Assembly: GCF_022484265.1 (NCBI RefSeq)
Contig: NZ_JAKVLR010000001.1
Span: 992,001-1,056,000 of the forward strand
Direction of reading: 5' to 3'
DNA: 64,000 nucleotides
From: Companilactobacillus sp.
GTDB lineage: Bacteria; Bacillota; Bacilli; Lactobacillales; Lactobacillaceae
The notes under the pieces were generated by a model. The model was not told the origin of the DNA. It ran no database searches and saw nothing but the letters and a program-made list of their open reading frames with translations. Made by a program: the position numbers and the translations under genes. Shown here piece after piece: positions 17,199-25,739 of this stretch; the stretch's first letter is position 1; every line of letters starts with the position of its first letter.

Positions 17199-17232
17199 TT
17201 GACTTAAAGAAATTCTAATAATATTCTTTAAG
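17199..17232 (+). promoter_or_regulatory. Promoter with overlapping inverted repeat, cysteine leader
   Basis: TTGACT (17199-17204), 17 bases, TATTCT (17222-17227). The 9-bp inverted repeat CTTAAAGAA (17203-17211) / TTCTTTAAG (17224-17232) covers the spacer and -10 box, the usual position of a repressor operator. The regulator cannot be named from sequence. Confidence 0.6.
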
Positions 17233-17257
17233 CAATGACAAAGGAGGGGAACTAGAC

Positions 17258-17353
17258 ATGACAAAAGCTAACAACGTAAAAATGAACGCATGTTGCTGTG
17301 TAATGATGACAAATCATTATACTTTTTCAACATGTCTAATTCCACTCAATTGA
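17258..17353 (+). CDS. Cysteine-rich leader peptide (attenuator peptide)
   Basis: A 31-codon ORF with a near-consensus site AAGGAGGGG 9 bases before ATG. It reads MTKANNVKMNACCCVMM and then TNHYTFSTCLIPLN, with three adjacent Cys codons (17291-17299), then Val-Met-Met, and a fourth Cys near the end. It is followed by a strong intrinsic terminator and by cysteine-synthesis genes. This is the layout of ribosome-mediated attenuation, with Cys-tRNA supply sensed at the CCC run. Function is inferred from layout; the ORF and terminator are directly visible. Confidence 0.8.
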   Translation: MTKANNVKMNACCCVMMTNHYTFSTCLIPLN

Positions 17354-17376
17354 TAACTGTAGTTAATACTATATTC

Positions 17377-17409
17377 AAGGGAGCTGACAATTAGTCAGCT
17401 CCCTTTTTT
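17377..17409 (+). terminator. Attenuator terminator of the cysteine leader
   Basis: Perfect 12-bp stem AAGGGAGCTGAC (17377-17388) / GTCAGCTCCCTT (17394-17405), 5-base loop and a run of T to 17409. It sits 23 bases after the leader-peptide stop and before the first structural gene. TGTCTAATT (17333-17341) can pair with loop/arm bases AATTAGTCA (17389-17397, one mismatch) as a candidate antiterminator. Confidence 0.85.
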
Positions 17410-17430
17410 CATACCGGAAAGGAGTTCATT

Positions 17431-18237
17431 GTGAACACTGTAAAAATTGGCGTTTTAAATCTGATGTACAACAAGATCGAAACCAATATTAATTTTTATA
17501 GATCGCTTACTCGTGAACATAAAAATGTTCAACTGATCTATTATTATTCAGCCACTCGCTACGTCGATCGCAAATTAGATCCAGCCATTACTAACACTAT
17601 GAAGCCTCTGAACCTAGACGACCTCAATGATCTGGATGGATTTATTATCACAGGTAGCCCGATCGAGCATCTCGATTTTGAAGATGTTACCTATCGTGAT
17701 GAAGTAAATGCGCTACTGGATCGATTAAATGAAATGAGGATTCCCCAGCTATATGTATGCTGGGGTGCGATGGTGGCCCTAAACCATTTGTACGGAATCG
17801 ATAAAAAAATTCTACCTCACAAAACTTTTGGAGTTTTCCAAAATAATATCTTGCACTCATCTGCCCTTTTAGAAAACATTAGCGACAACTTCCCTGCTCC
17901 ACACGCTCGATACGCGGAAATGAGCCAGCAACAGATCAACGATAATGATCAACTGACTATCAACGTGATCAGCGACAAGGGATTATTGTTCATGGCAGAA
18001 GCAAAAAATAAACCGCAGTCGTTTCTTTTTTCACATCTGGAATATCAAAAGGATGGCCTCAAAAAAGAATACGAACGTGAATTTGCTGCACATCCGGAGA
18101 ACCACCCTGTTCAGCCTGAAAATTATTACTCTCCTATTAATAATGAGCCAATGTTTGCTTGGAAAGATATTCAGGCTAAATACTTTGGCAACTGGGTCAA
18201 GCAGGTTATCTCGGCTAAGGCCTCGGTGTGTAACTGA
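17431..18237 (+). CDS. MetA-family acyltransferase, probably serine O-acetyltransferase for cysteine synthesis
   Basis: 268-residue protein of the homoserine O-succinyltransferase (MetA) fold, shorter than the usual 300. The catalytic triad is visible: Cys110 in YVCWGAMVAL, and His202/Glu204 in LFSHLEYQ. GTG start with AAAGGAG 6 bases upstream. Automatic pipelines call this metA. In Lactobacillus casei the MetA-like gene directly upstream of cysK was shown experimentally to acetylate serine, not homoserine. The same position next to cysK and behind a poly-Cys leader argues for a CysE role here. Substrate is inferred. Confidence 0.8.
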   Translation: MNTVKIGVLNLMYNKIETNINFYRSLTREHKNVQLIYYYSATRYVDRKLDPAITNTMKPLNLDDLNDLDGFIITGSPIEHLDFEDVTYRDEVNALLDRLNEMRIPQLYVCWGAMVALNHLYGIDKKILPHKTFGVFQNNILHSSALLENISDNFPAPHARYAEMSQQQINDNDQLTINVISDKGLLFMAEAKNKPQSFLFSHLEYQKDGLKKEYEREFAAHPENHPVQPENYYSPINNEPMFAWKDIQAKYFGNWVKQVISAKASVCN

Positions 18238-18317
18238 AATAAGTGCTAATCGCACCAAAGAGATGTTTGAAGTATTACAATAAATTTGTTTAACAAAGTA
18301 TACGGAGGAATAGTTTT

Positions 18318-19241
18318 ATGTCAAAAATTGCAAACAACATTACCGAATTGATTGGAAACACACCAATCGTTAAATTGAACCGTGTCGTACCAGAAGATGC
18401 CGCTGACGTCTTCGTTAAATTGGAGTTCTTTAACCCAGGTAGTTCAATCAAAGATAGAATTGCTCTTTCAATGATCGAAGCTGCTGAAAAAGCTGGTAAG
18501 TTAAAACCAGGTGCTACAATTGTCGAACCTACTTCAGGTAACACTGGTATCGGTTTATCATTAGTTGCTGCAGCAAAAGGCTACCACTTAATTATTATGA
18601 TGCCTGACACGATGAGTGTTGAACGTCGTAAGATCATGCAAGGCTATGGTACAGAATTGGTTCTAACACCAGGTAGCGAAGGTATGGGCGGAGCAATCAA
18701 ACGTGCCCAAAAACTTGCTGATGAAAAAGGCTACTTCTTACCTATGCAATTCAGTAATCCTGCTAATCCAGAAGTACATGAAAGAACTACTGGTAAGGAG
18801 ATCATCGATTCCTTTGATGGCCAAACAGTCGATGCCTTTGTTGCCGGTGTTGGTACTGGCGGTACTTTATCAGGTGTCAGCCACGCATTAACTAAGAAAT
18901 ATCCTGACGTTAAGATTTACGCACTTGAAGCTGCTGAATCACCACTTCTTAAAGAAGGAAAAACTGGTAAGCACAAGATTCAAGGAATCAGTGCCGGTAT
19001 GATTCCTGAAACGCTTGACCAAAATGCTTATTCTGATATTGTTGAAGTCACATCTGATCAGGCTATCGAGATGGCTCAAAAGGTCAGCCGCGAAGAAGGC
19101 TTTTTACCAGGAATTTCTGCTGGTGCTAATATCTTTGGAGCGATCGAAATTGCAAAGAAATTGGGTAAAGGTAAAAACGTTGTAACAGTCTCACCTGACA
19201 ATGGCGAAAGATATCTTTCAACTGATTTATTCAATTTCTAA
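18318..19241 (+). CDS. cysK: Cysteine synthase (O-acetylserine sulfhydrylase)
   Basis: 307-residue PLP enzyme that makes cysteine from O-acetylserine and sulfide. PLP lysine Lys45 in PGSSIKDRIAL; substrate loop PTSGNTGIGL at 71-80; phosphate-binding GTGGTLSG; C-terminal ISAGANIFGA. RBS ACGGAGGAA. Follows the acyltransferase after 80 bases with no terminator, so probably cotranscribed. Confidence 0.95.
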   Translation: MSKIANNITELIGNTPIVKLNRVVPEDAADVFVKLEFFNPGSSIKDRIALSMIEAAEKAGKLKPGATIVEPTSGNTGIGLSLVAAAKGYHLIIMMPDTMSVERRKIMQGYGTELVLTPGSEGMGGAIKRAQKLADEKGYFLPMQFSNPANPEVHERTTGKEIIDSFDGQTVDAFVAGVGTGGTLSGVSHALTKKYPDVKIYALEAAESPLLKEGKTGKHKIQGISAGMIPETLDQNAYSDIVEVTSDQAIEMAQKVSREEGFLPGISAGANIFGAIEIAKKLGKGKNVVTVSPDNGERYLSTDLFNF

Positions 19242-19322
19242 AAATAAAAATCAAAAATTTTCTAAATTTGGGTAATTTGTGAGAAAATAAAGGACATTAA
19301 TTCTATTGGGGGAGACACATTC

Positions 19323-20099
19323 ATGAAAAAGAAACTTATATTAATTCTTACTATGGTAGCTACTTTTGCATTGGTACTTGCAGGTTGCTCAAATAGTTCT
19401 AGCGAAACCAAGACTAAGGGGACTTTAACAATTGGTCTTGAGGGGACATTCGCTCCATATTCTTACCGTGAAAATGGTAAATTAACTGGATTTGAAGTTG
19501 AGTATGCGAAGGCTTTAGCTAAAAAGATGGACTTGAAGGCTAAATTTGTTCCTACTAAATGGGACTCATTGATAGCTGGATTGAATTCAAAGACCTTTGA
19601 CGTGGTTATCAATAACGTCGGCGAAACTTCAGATCGTCAAAAGCACTACATTTTTGCAGATCCATACGTTAAATCAAAATCAGTTTTAGTTACTAAATCT
19701 GACAACTCAAAGATCAAGTCAGTTGATGACCTCAAAGGCGTTAAAGTAGCCGAAGGTACTGGTACCGATAACTACAACTATGCTAAGAAGTTCGGTGCTG
19801 ATATCGTTCCTTCATCTGATTACGCAACAACAATGTCAATGATCAAGCAAGGACGTGTCCAAGCAACTATCAACTCACGTGAAGCCTTCTTGACTTGGCA
19901 AAAAGATAACAAGAACAACAATTTGAAATATTCAATTGTTCCAACAAGCAAGATTCCAAATACTAAGATCGCCCCTATTTTCAATAAAGATTCAACGAAA
20001 TTACGCGATAAAGTAAAGAAAGCTCAAGCAGAGCTTAAAAAGGACGGCACTTTGAAGCGTCTTTCAATCAAGTATTTCGGTGAAAACATTAGCGATTAA
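19323..20099 (+). CDS. Amino-acid ABC transporter substrate-binding lipoprotein (cystine type, TcyA-like)
   Basis: 258 residues. A lipoprotein signal with the lipobox LVLAGC places the acylated Cys at 22; a family 3 solute-binding domain follows (GTLTIGLEGTFAPYSYREN, LTGFEVEYAKALAKKM). Strong GGGGGAG site. Its neighbours are permease, ATPase and cysK, matching the size and order of the B. subtilis cystine importer TcyABC. The cystine specificity is inferred from context; other polar amino acids cannot be excluded. Confidence 0.85.
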   Translation: MKKKLILILTMVATFALVLAGCSNSSSETKTKGTLTIGLEGTFAPYSYRENGKLTGFEVEYAKALAKKMDLKAKFVPTKWDSLIAGLNSKTFDVVINNVGETSDRQKHYIFADPYVKSKSVLVTKSDNSKIKSVDDLKGVKVAEGTGTDNYNYAKKFGADIVPSSDYATTMSMIKQGRVQATINSREAFLTWQKDNKNNNLKYSIVPTSKIPNTKIAPIFNKDSTKLRDKVKKAQAELKKDGTLKRLSIKYFGENISD

Positions 20100-20129
20100 T
20101 ACCATATTTATTAGAGAGGGGCGGATTTT

Positions 20130-20825
20130 ATGTGGCATATCATCATTACTTCATTGCCTGAAATGATCGTGGCAATGATCCAGTACACCATTCCGTTAGC
20201 CATTATTGCATTTATATTTGGATTGATATTAGCAGTCCTAACAGCTTTAGTTAAATTTATTGAACCTAGTGAAAAAAAGGCAATCAGATATCCTTATTTG
20301 GTTTTAAGAGGAATCGCCAACTTTTATGTTTGGTTGTTCCGTTCAACGCCTTTGCTAGTTCAATTGTTCATTATTTTCTTTGGATTGCCAAATATTGGAG
20401 TACAACTTGATCCATTTATCGCTGCGGTGATTGGATTTTCTCTTAATACCGGTGCATATGCCTCAGAAACAATTCGCTCCGCCCTTATCTCAGTTCCACG
20501 AGATCAATGGGACGCTGCTTACACATTAGGCTTTTCAACTCGTCAAACTTTGATGAAAATTGTTCTGCCACAAGCAGTTAGAATTGCCCTGCCACCACTT
20601 TCAAATTCATTTATTGGATTAGTCAAAGATACGTCTTTGGCCAGTTCCATCACGATTTTGGAAATGTTCCAAGTCAGTCAACAGATCACTGCTAAGAACT
20701 TCCAACCACTATTGATGTACTCATTAGCTGCTGCATTGTATGCGATCGTATGTACCTTGCTCAGCTGGTTACAACATTACCTTGAACGCAGAACATCACA
20801 ATACGTCAAAGGAAGTGAAGCCTAA
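20130..20825 (+). CDS. Amino-acid ABC transporter permease (TcyB-like)
   Basis: 231-residue HisM-type inner-membrane subunit with about five helices. The EAA loop that docks the ATPase reads DAAYTLGFSTRQTLMKIVLPQAVRIALPP. Starts 30 bases after the binding protein with GAGAGGGG, and its stop overlaps the ATPase start by one base. Confidence 0.9.
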   Translation: MWHIIITSLPEMIVAMIQYTIPLAIIAFIFGLILAVLTALVKFIEPSEKKAIRYPYLVLRGIANFYVWLFRSTPLLVQLFIIFFGLPNIGVQLDPFIAAVIGFSLNTGAYASETIRSALISVPRDQWDAAYTLGFSTRQTLMKIVLPQAVRIALPPLSNSFIGLVKDTSLASSITILEMFQVSQQITAKNFQPLLMYSLAAALYAIVCTLLSWLQHYLERRTSQYVKGSEA

Positions 20826-21568
20826 TGATCTCAATGAAAAACATCGTCAAAAAATACGACGGCAAAACTGTACTTCACGATATCTCGGTCGATTTTCCAG
20901 ATGGGCAAACTTCCGTTATCTTAGGACCATCAGGTTCAGGTAAATCAACTTTGCTTCGCTCGATCGACTTATTAGTTCGTCCCGAATCAGGAACTTTGAG
21001 TTTCTCTGATCTTTCGTATGACTACTCAACCACACTTTCAAGTAAAGAAAGTTTTCAAATCAGACGAAAAACTAGTATGGTTTTTCAAAATTGGAATTTA
21101 TTCCCTAACTTGACTGTATTGAGAAACATCACTGAGGCTCCGGTCAATGTCTTAAAGCAATCCAAGGCAGAGGCAGAAGATGAAGCTAAGAAGCTGCTGG
21201 AAGGCGTCGGTTTAGCGGGATACGAAGACCGCTACCCTAGCCAACTATCAGGTGGACAACAACAGAGAATTTCCATCTGTCGTGCATTAGCAATGAATCC
21301 TGACTATATTTTATTGGATGAACCAACTAGTGCTCTTGATCCCGAGCTAGAAACTCAAGTACTTAAAATCCTGGAGAACTTAGCTAAGATGGGCCAATCA
21401 ATGGTCATCGTGACTCACAACATGGACTTTGCTAGATTAGTCTCCGACAAGATTGTCTTCATCGAAGATGGCAAAAAAGTATTCGATGGTCCAACCAATG
21501 ACTTCTTTGAACATCCAACACCAAGAATTAAAGATTTCCTTGCGGGAATCTCACTTGACCCAAGTTAG
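20825..21568 (+). CDS. Amino-acid ABC transporter ATP-binding protein (TcyC-like)
   Basis: 247-residue PAAT-type ATPase: Walker A GPSGSGKST, Q-loop MVFQNWNLFP, signature LSGGQQQR, Walker B YILLDEP and H-loop VTHN are all intact. Last gene of the cysteine island. The stop codon is followed at once by a nested stem-loop repeat and then by a terminator. Confidence 0.92.
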   Translation: MISMKNIVKKYDGKTVLHDISVDFPDGQTSVILGPSGSGKSTLLRSIDLLVRPESGTLSFSDLSYDYSTTLSSKESFQIRRKTSMVFQNWNLFPNLTVLRNITEAPVNVLKQSKAEAEDEAKKLLEGVGLAGYEDRYPSQLSGGQQQRISICRALAMNPDYILLDEPTSALDPELETQVLKILENLAKMGQSMVIVTHNMDFARLVSDKIVFIEDGKKVFDGPTNDFFEHPTPRIKDFLAGISLDPS

Positions 21569-21569
21569 A

Positions 21570-21684
21570 GCGATATAAAAAACGATTTGAATGCGGAGCA
21601 TAAGGTTGGCAGAGACGGAGTGGGCGCGTCACGCCCCGCAGTCTTTGACAAACTTATGTAGTAGCATTCAGTTTTTTATTTCGC
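21570..21684. repeat. Nested stem-loop repeat, short copy (copy C)
   Basis: Starts one base after the ATPase stop codon. Ends GCGATATAAAAAAC (21570-21583) and GTTTTTTATTTCGC (21671-21684) pair at 13 of 14 positions; then TGAATGC (21588-21594) / GCATTCA (21664-21670), CATAAG (21599-21604) / CTTATG (21653-21658), AGAC / GTCT and the core GGGCG / CGCCC. The T-run on its right side could terminate transcription. It shares its core with the 1.5-kb copy but lacks about 51 bases there. Confidence 0.75.
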
Positions 21685-21716
21685 GTTTCACACAATTGAA
21701 GAAAAATCTAAAGACT

Positions 21717-21745
21717 AAAAAAACCGCCAAATGGCGGTTTTTTTT
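21717..21745 (+). terminator. Bidirectional terminator
   Basis: Perfect stem AAAAAAACCGCC / GGCGGTTTTTTT with a 4-base loop, 150 bases past the ABC ATPase. The rest of 21746-21983 is AT-rich promoter-like sequence without a gene. Confidence 0.85.
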
Positions 21746-21983
21746 GGAAACAATCGTCCGATTATATTTATTTGCTTACCAAATGAATTTGCTTTTATTT
21801 GATTTTAGAATCAATTATATAAATATTTTTATATTAATGGATGTTCCTAAAAATCCCATCCCTTGTACATTTTAGGCATTTTGAAAGTTAATAAATGAAG
21901 TTTTTTACCATTTTTAGATTTGAATTTTGGGTTAAAAACAGTAATTATATAAGAATAATAATAATTTTTCGGAGGGATTTTTT

Positions 21984-22733
21984 ATGAAAGTTGAATCAAG
22001 ATATTTCAATTTGGCTCAGGGCGATGATCAATTAAACGTTTTGAACGAATATGGGGCTTTAGCTTTAAATATGGTACCGGCTCAATTTACAACGTTGGAC
22101 GTTTTCCAAGAATCTATTGAAGAATTTAAACATACAAAACTCAATCAGACTGGAATCATACCACAAGTTAAAACCATTGAAATTGGCAAGATATCTGAGT
22201 ATTTGCCTCGTGGTTTTGAAAACAAAGTTATTTCATTTAAAGATGACAGAATTCTCCAAGATTTTGCCTATGCATTTCAAACTACCCTTCGAAATTGTTT
22301 GAATCATGAAATTGATGAACAAATGACCGTTGAATCATTGATGGGAACTATTTCACAATTCTTAGGATACCCTGATTTTGGATTAGATGAGTACATGGAT
22401 ATTCTTGATGCATTCTATACACACAAACCAGTTACTTGTTATGAATTCATAGCATTAGGAACAGGTACATTCTATGTTCGAAATCCCCAACTCGCTTTAA
22501 ATATCATCGACACTTACTATGAAATTCAATGTCAAAACGTCCTTAAACTATCACAAAAATTGGACTTGGATCTTGTTGATATTTTAGGTCATACTTGCTA
22601 TCTAAGAGCGGTCCATGTTGAAAATGGTCAAATTAGTACTGACCACGAAAACGCTGTTACATTAACTGCCAAAGGTATAGCAAATTCTCAAGTTCTTTAT
22701 AGTGACCCTAGCAGCCCATTTACTTGGTATTAA
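21984..22733 (+). CDS. Conserved-looking cytoplasmic protein of unknown function
   Basis: 249 residues, acidic, no signal peptide or membrane segment. Good RBS (CGGAGGG) and its own terminator, so almost surely expressed. A histidine sits in LDLVDILGHTCYLRAVHVENG and cysteines near TLRNCLNHE and PVTCYEF. I do not recognise a family and propose no function. Base composition is like its neighbours. Confidence 0.75.
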   Translation: MKVESRYFNLAQGDDQLNVLNEYGALALNMVPAQFTTLDVFQESIEEFKHTKLNQTGIIPQVKTIEIGKISEYLPRGFENKVISFKDDRILQDFAYAFQTTLRNCLNHEIDEQMTVESLMGTISQFLGYPDFGLDEYMDILDAFYTHKPVTCYEFIALGTGTFYVRNPQLALNIIDTYYEIQCQNVLKLSQKLDLDLVDILGHTCYLRAVHVENGQISTDHENAVTLTAKGIANSQVLYSDPSSPFTWY

Positions 22734-22748
22734 ACTAAAATTTATAAC

Positions 22749-22781
22749 AAAAAAGACGCTGAAAATTCAGCGTCTTTTTAA
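22749..22781 (+). terminator. Bidirectional terminator
   Basis: Stem AAAAGACGCTGAA / TTCAGCGTCTTTT with a two-base loop between the convergent unknown gene (plus) and DUF402 gene (minus). Confidence 0.85.
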
Positions 22782-22802
22782 ATAGGATTTAGCAATCCAT
22801 TA

Positions 22803-23336
22803 TTAATGGTGAGATAACTCGTTATATCTCTTCATCCAGAGATCGATATAGGCCTGCGAAAAAGGACCTTTTCCCTTGTCTATCCAGTCGATCAGAACAT
22901 CAACATTATAATGTAGAATTTTGTCTATCTCGGGCGGGTAATTCCACATTTTGCTGTGGGCTGCATATTCATCAACATCCAGCAAACGTTTCTCTCCGTC
23001 AGGAAATACCTTAACGTCTAAATCATAATCTATATACTTGATGGCCTCTTTGTCTAATGCGAATGGTGTGGCTAAATTACAATAATAAGACACGCCTGTA
23101 TCTCGGATCATCGCAACGATATTGAACCAATAGTGTTTATGAAAATAAACGATTGCTGGTTCTCTAGTTACCCACCGACGACCGTCAGATTCAGTAACTA
23201 AAGTATTTTCGTTACAACCAATTATTTCATTTTCACTAGTCTTTAATACCATTGTTTCACGCCAAGTACGATGTAAATGACCATCATGCTTATAACTCTG
23301 GATTGCTACGTAATCCCCTTCTCTGGGTATTTGCAT
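22803..23336 (-). CDS. DUF402-domain protein (YgaC/Ntdp-like nucleotide phosphatase)
   Basis: 177 residues from ATG 23336 (MQIPREGDYVAIQSYKHDGHLHRTW). The DUF402 core carries the acidic metal-binding cluster YIDYDLDVKVFPDG and VDEYAAHSKMW. Staphylococcal homologues hydrolyse nucleoside tri- and diphosphates; that role is inferred. A TTG ten codons upstream is unlikely because a TATAAT box (about 23371-23376) directly precedes it. Confidence 0.82.
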   Translation of the reverse strand: MQIPREGDYVAIQSYKHDGHLHRTWRETMVLKTSENEIIGCNENTLVTESDGRRWVTREPAIVYFHKHYWFNIVAMIRDTGVSYYCNLATPFALDKEAIKYIDYDLDVKVFPDGEKRLLDVDEYAAHSKMWNYPPEIDKILHYNVDVLIDWIDKGKGPFSQAYIDLWMKRYNELSHH

Positions 23337-23410
23337 AACGTAACCAGCTTTCAAAATCTTGTTCAAAAGAATTATAACAGAGCTGTGAAACGAATAAAAG
23401 AAATTAAAAA

Positions 23411-24181
23411 TTAATTCTCTTCTGAAAGGGCTTGTTTGATGGCATCATATGAGAAACCTTTACCCATTAAGTAGGTGATCAATTTAGATGAATTGTCGTA
23501 GCGATGAGATACCTTATCAATCATTTTTCTTAAGTTTGCTTGTTCCTCATCTTCGTCTTTTTCAATGTCTAAGTTCTCGATTGCCTGATTGACAGTATCG
23601 CCACTGAATCCTTTTGAATACAAGTTTTGACGAAGTTTGATCATCTGCTGTTTAAATGATGCCCGACTAGTCTTTCTCATTTGCTTTTGAGCAAAATCAG
23701 TCGCATTTTCTAACAAGATATCTGGATCTATCTCAGCAATTTTTTGCTTGATAATGTCATCTGGGACACCCTTTTTGAACATCTTTTGTTCAATTGTTCT
23801 AGGACCATTGGCTGACATCCGCAATTGCGTATTGATAAAACTTTGTGCATAGGCAGCATCATCTAGATAGTTCAATTTCCGCAATCGGTCCATGACATCC
23901 ATGATGATCGGTGTCGTATATTCTTTTTTATATAGGTAGTCTTTGATTTCTTTTTCCGTACGCAACTCGTAGGATAAGTAATTTACCGCATCGCCATAAG
24001 CTTTGTTGGTATTTTCTTTATTTTTGATCAAGGTCACTTGAGCATCGGTCAATTCCGTGCCCTTCATCAATCGAAAATCGATCAAAGTAGCCTCACCAAC
24101 TGGAAATGCATATTCGCCATCTAAAAAAATATTGTAGCGACCCTTGCGTTTTTGAGCTTGAATTTTTGTGACTGTTGTCAA
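23411..24181 (-). CDS. recX: Regulatory protein RecX
   Basis: 256-residue helical-repeat protein that modulates RecA filaments. RecX hallmarks are TKIQAQKRKGRYNIFLDGEYAFPV, RTEKEIKDYLYKKEYT, LNYLDDAAYAQSFINTQ and the C-terminal GKGFSYDAIKQAL. I chose TTG 24181, 7 bases from GAGGT; the frame could be read from 24208 but has no site. Divergent from rlmD. Confidence 0.9.
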   Translation of the reverse strand: MTTVTKIQAQKRKGRYNIFLDGEYAFPVGEATLIDFRLMKGTELTDAQVTLIKNKENTNKAYGDAVNYLSYELRTEKEIKDYLYKKEYTTPIIMDVMDRLRKLNYLDDAAYAQSFINTQLRMSANGPRTIEQKMFKKGVPDDIIKQKIAEIDPDILLENATDFAQKQMRKTSRASFKQQMIKLRQNLYSKGFSGDTVNQAIENLDIEKDEDEEQANLRKMIDKVSHRYDNSSKLITYLMGKGFSYDAIKQALSEEN

Positions 24182-24243
24182 TTGTATTACCTCACATGTT
24201 ATACTCAAATATAGTTTAGAGCTTATTTATCAAAGGAAAAATT

Positions 24244-25623
24244 ATGGAAAACAATATAACTGAAGAATTAAAAATTGGGGATAGATTTCCCTTAACCATC
24301 AAACGGATCGGTATCAATGGAGAAGGAATCGGCTTTTTCAAACATGTAATTGTTTTCGTTCCTGGAGCTGTTCCTCAAGACGTGATCGTTTGTGAAATCA
24401 CTGATGTGCATCCCCGTTTTATCAACGGCAAGATCCACAAGATCAGAACTCGCAGTCCCTATCGTAACGAAGATGTGACACCACTTGCAAGTGAAGTCGG
24501 TGGTCTGGAATTCGCACACATTAAATATGAAGACCAATTGAAGTTCAAGGAAAATATCCTGCGCGAATCTCTGGAAAAATATAAGCCACACGCTTATGAA
24601 AATTACACTATTAAACCAACTGTAGCATCGCCACAACAAGAAAAATATCGTAACAAAGCCCAATTTCCGATTCAAGAAATCGATGGCGAGATCCGTTGCG
24701 GACTTTACCAAAACGGTACCCAAGACCTAGTTGACTTGCCAGAAATGCCAACACAAATGGACTTGACCATGAAAGCCATGCGCAAGATCGTTGACATCAT
24801 CAAAGACCTTGGATTGCCAGTTTATAACCCGAAGGCAAAATCCGGGATCATTAGTATGATCATTATCCGCCAGTCAGTCGAATTCAACAAACTTCAAGTC
24901 ACGATCGTGACTCGGACTCCTAAGTTTGTTAAGCAACGTCAGTTTGTTGAAGCATTGACTGAAGCAATTCCTGAAGTAAGCTCGATCTCTCAAAATATCA
25001 ACAAAGAAGACCAAGGTGCCGTCTGGGGCGATGAAACTAAATTGATTTGGGGCGACGAGTATCTCCAAGAAGATATCAATGGCTCGATTTTCAACTTATC
25101 GCCACGCGCATTTTTACAATTGAATGCCTTACAGACTGATAAACTTTATGACTTAGCCACTTCAGCATTGCACCCTTCGCCAAATGATATTTTATTAGAT
25201 GCTTATTGTGGCGTGGGGACGATCGGCATCACCTTGGCTGATCAAGTTAAACACGTTTACGGTATCGAGATCATCCCTGAAGCGATTGAAGATGCCAAGA
25301 AAAATGCTGAATTAAATGACGTAACTAATGCCGATTACTACGTTGGTTCAGTCGATGAAGTTTATCCTAAGTTATTAGAACAAGACATTCATCCCACTGC
25401 TTTGATCGTCGATCCACCACGAGTTGGCTTAGATGATAAATTGATCCATACAATTTTGGACAATCGTCCTGAAAAATTAGTTTATATTTCATGTAACCCA
25501 TCGACGTTGGCAAAAGACTTGACGCTGTTGACTAAGAAGTACCGTGTCGACTACTTACAACCAGTCGATATGTTCCCACAAACACCACACGTCGAAACAG
25601 TGGTAAAATTTTCACGTCGATAA
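24244..25623 (+). CDS. rlmD: 23S rRNA (uracil-C5)-methyltransferase, RlmD/TrmA family
   Basis: 459 residues: N-terminal TRAM domain (about 8-65), central recruitment domain, and C-terminal SAM-dependent fold with DAYCGVGTIGITLA and the catalytic Cys in YISCNPSTLAKDL. Gram-positive paralogues (RlmCD) may modify U747 and U1939; the exact target cannot be read here. No 4Fe-4S cysteine cluster is obvious. Confidence 0.88.
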   Translation: MENNITEELKIGDRFPLTIKRIGINGEGIGFFKHVIVFVPGAVPQDVIVCEITDVHPRFINGKIHKIRTRSPYRNEDVTPLASEVGGLEFAHIKYEDQLKFKENILRESLEKYKPHAYENYTIKPTVASPQQEKYRNKAQFPIQEIDGEIRCGLYQNGTQDLVDLPEMPTQMDLTMKAMRKIVDIIKDLGLPVYNPKAKSGIISMIIIRQSVEFNKLQVTIVTRTPKFVKQRQFVEALTEAIPEVSSISQNINKEDQGAVWGDETKLIWGDEYLQEDINGSIFNLSPRAFLQLNALQTDKLYDLATSALHPSPNDILLDAYCGVGTIGITLADQVKHVYGIEIIPEAIEDAKKNAELNDVTNADYYVGSVDEVYPKLLEQDIHPTALIVDPPRVGLDDKLIHTILDNRPEKLVYISCNPSTLAKDLTLLTKKYRVDYLQPVDMFPQTPHVETVVKFSRR

Positions 25624-25739
25624 GATTGACGTTACATAAAAATCTTGATAAACTATTATTACTAAATTTACGAAACAAGGAGCCTTCTCAACTGAAGACG
25701 CACATACATTTTTTTACATTAAAAGTGAATCCTGTTTAG

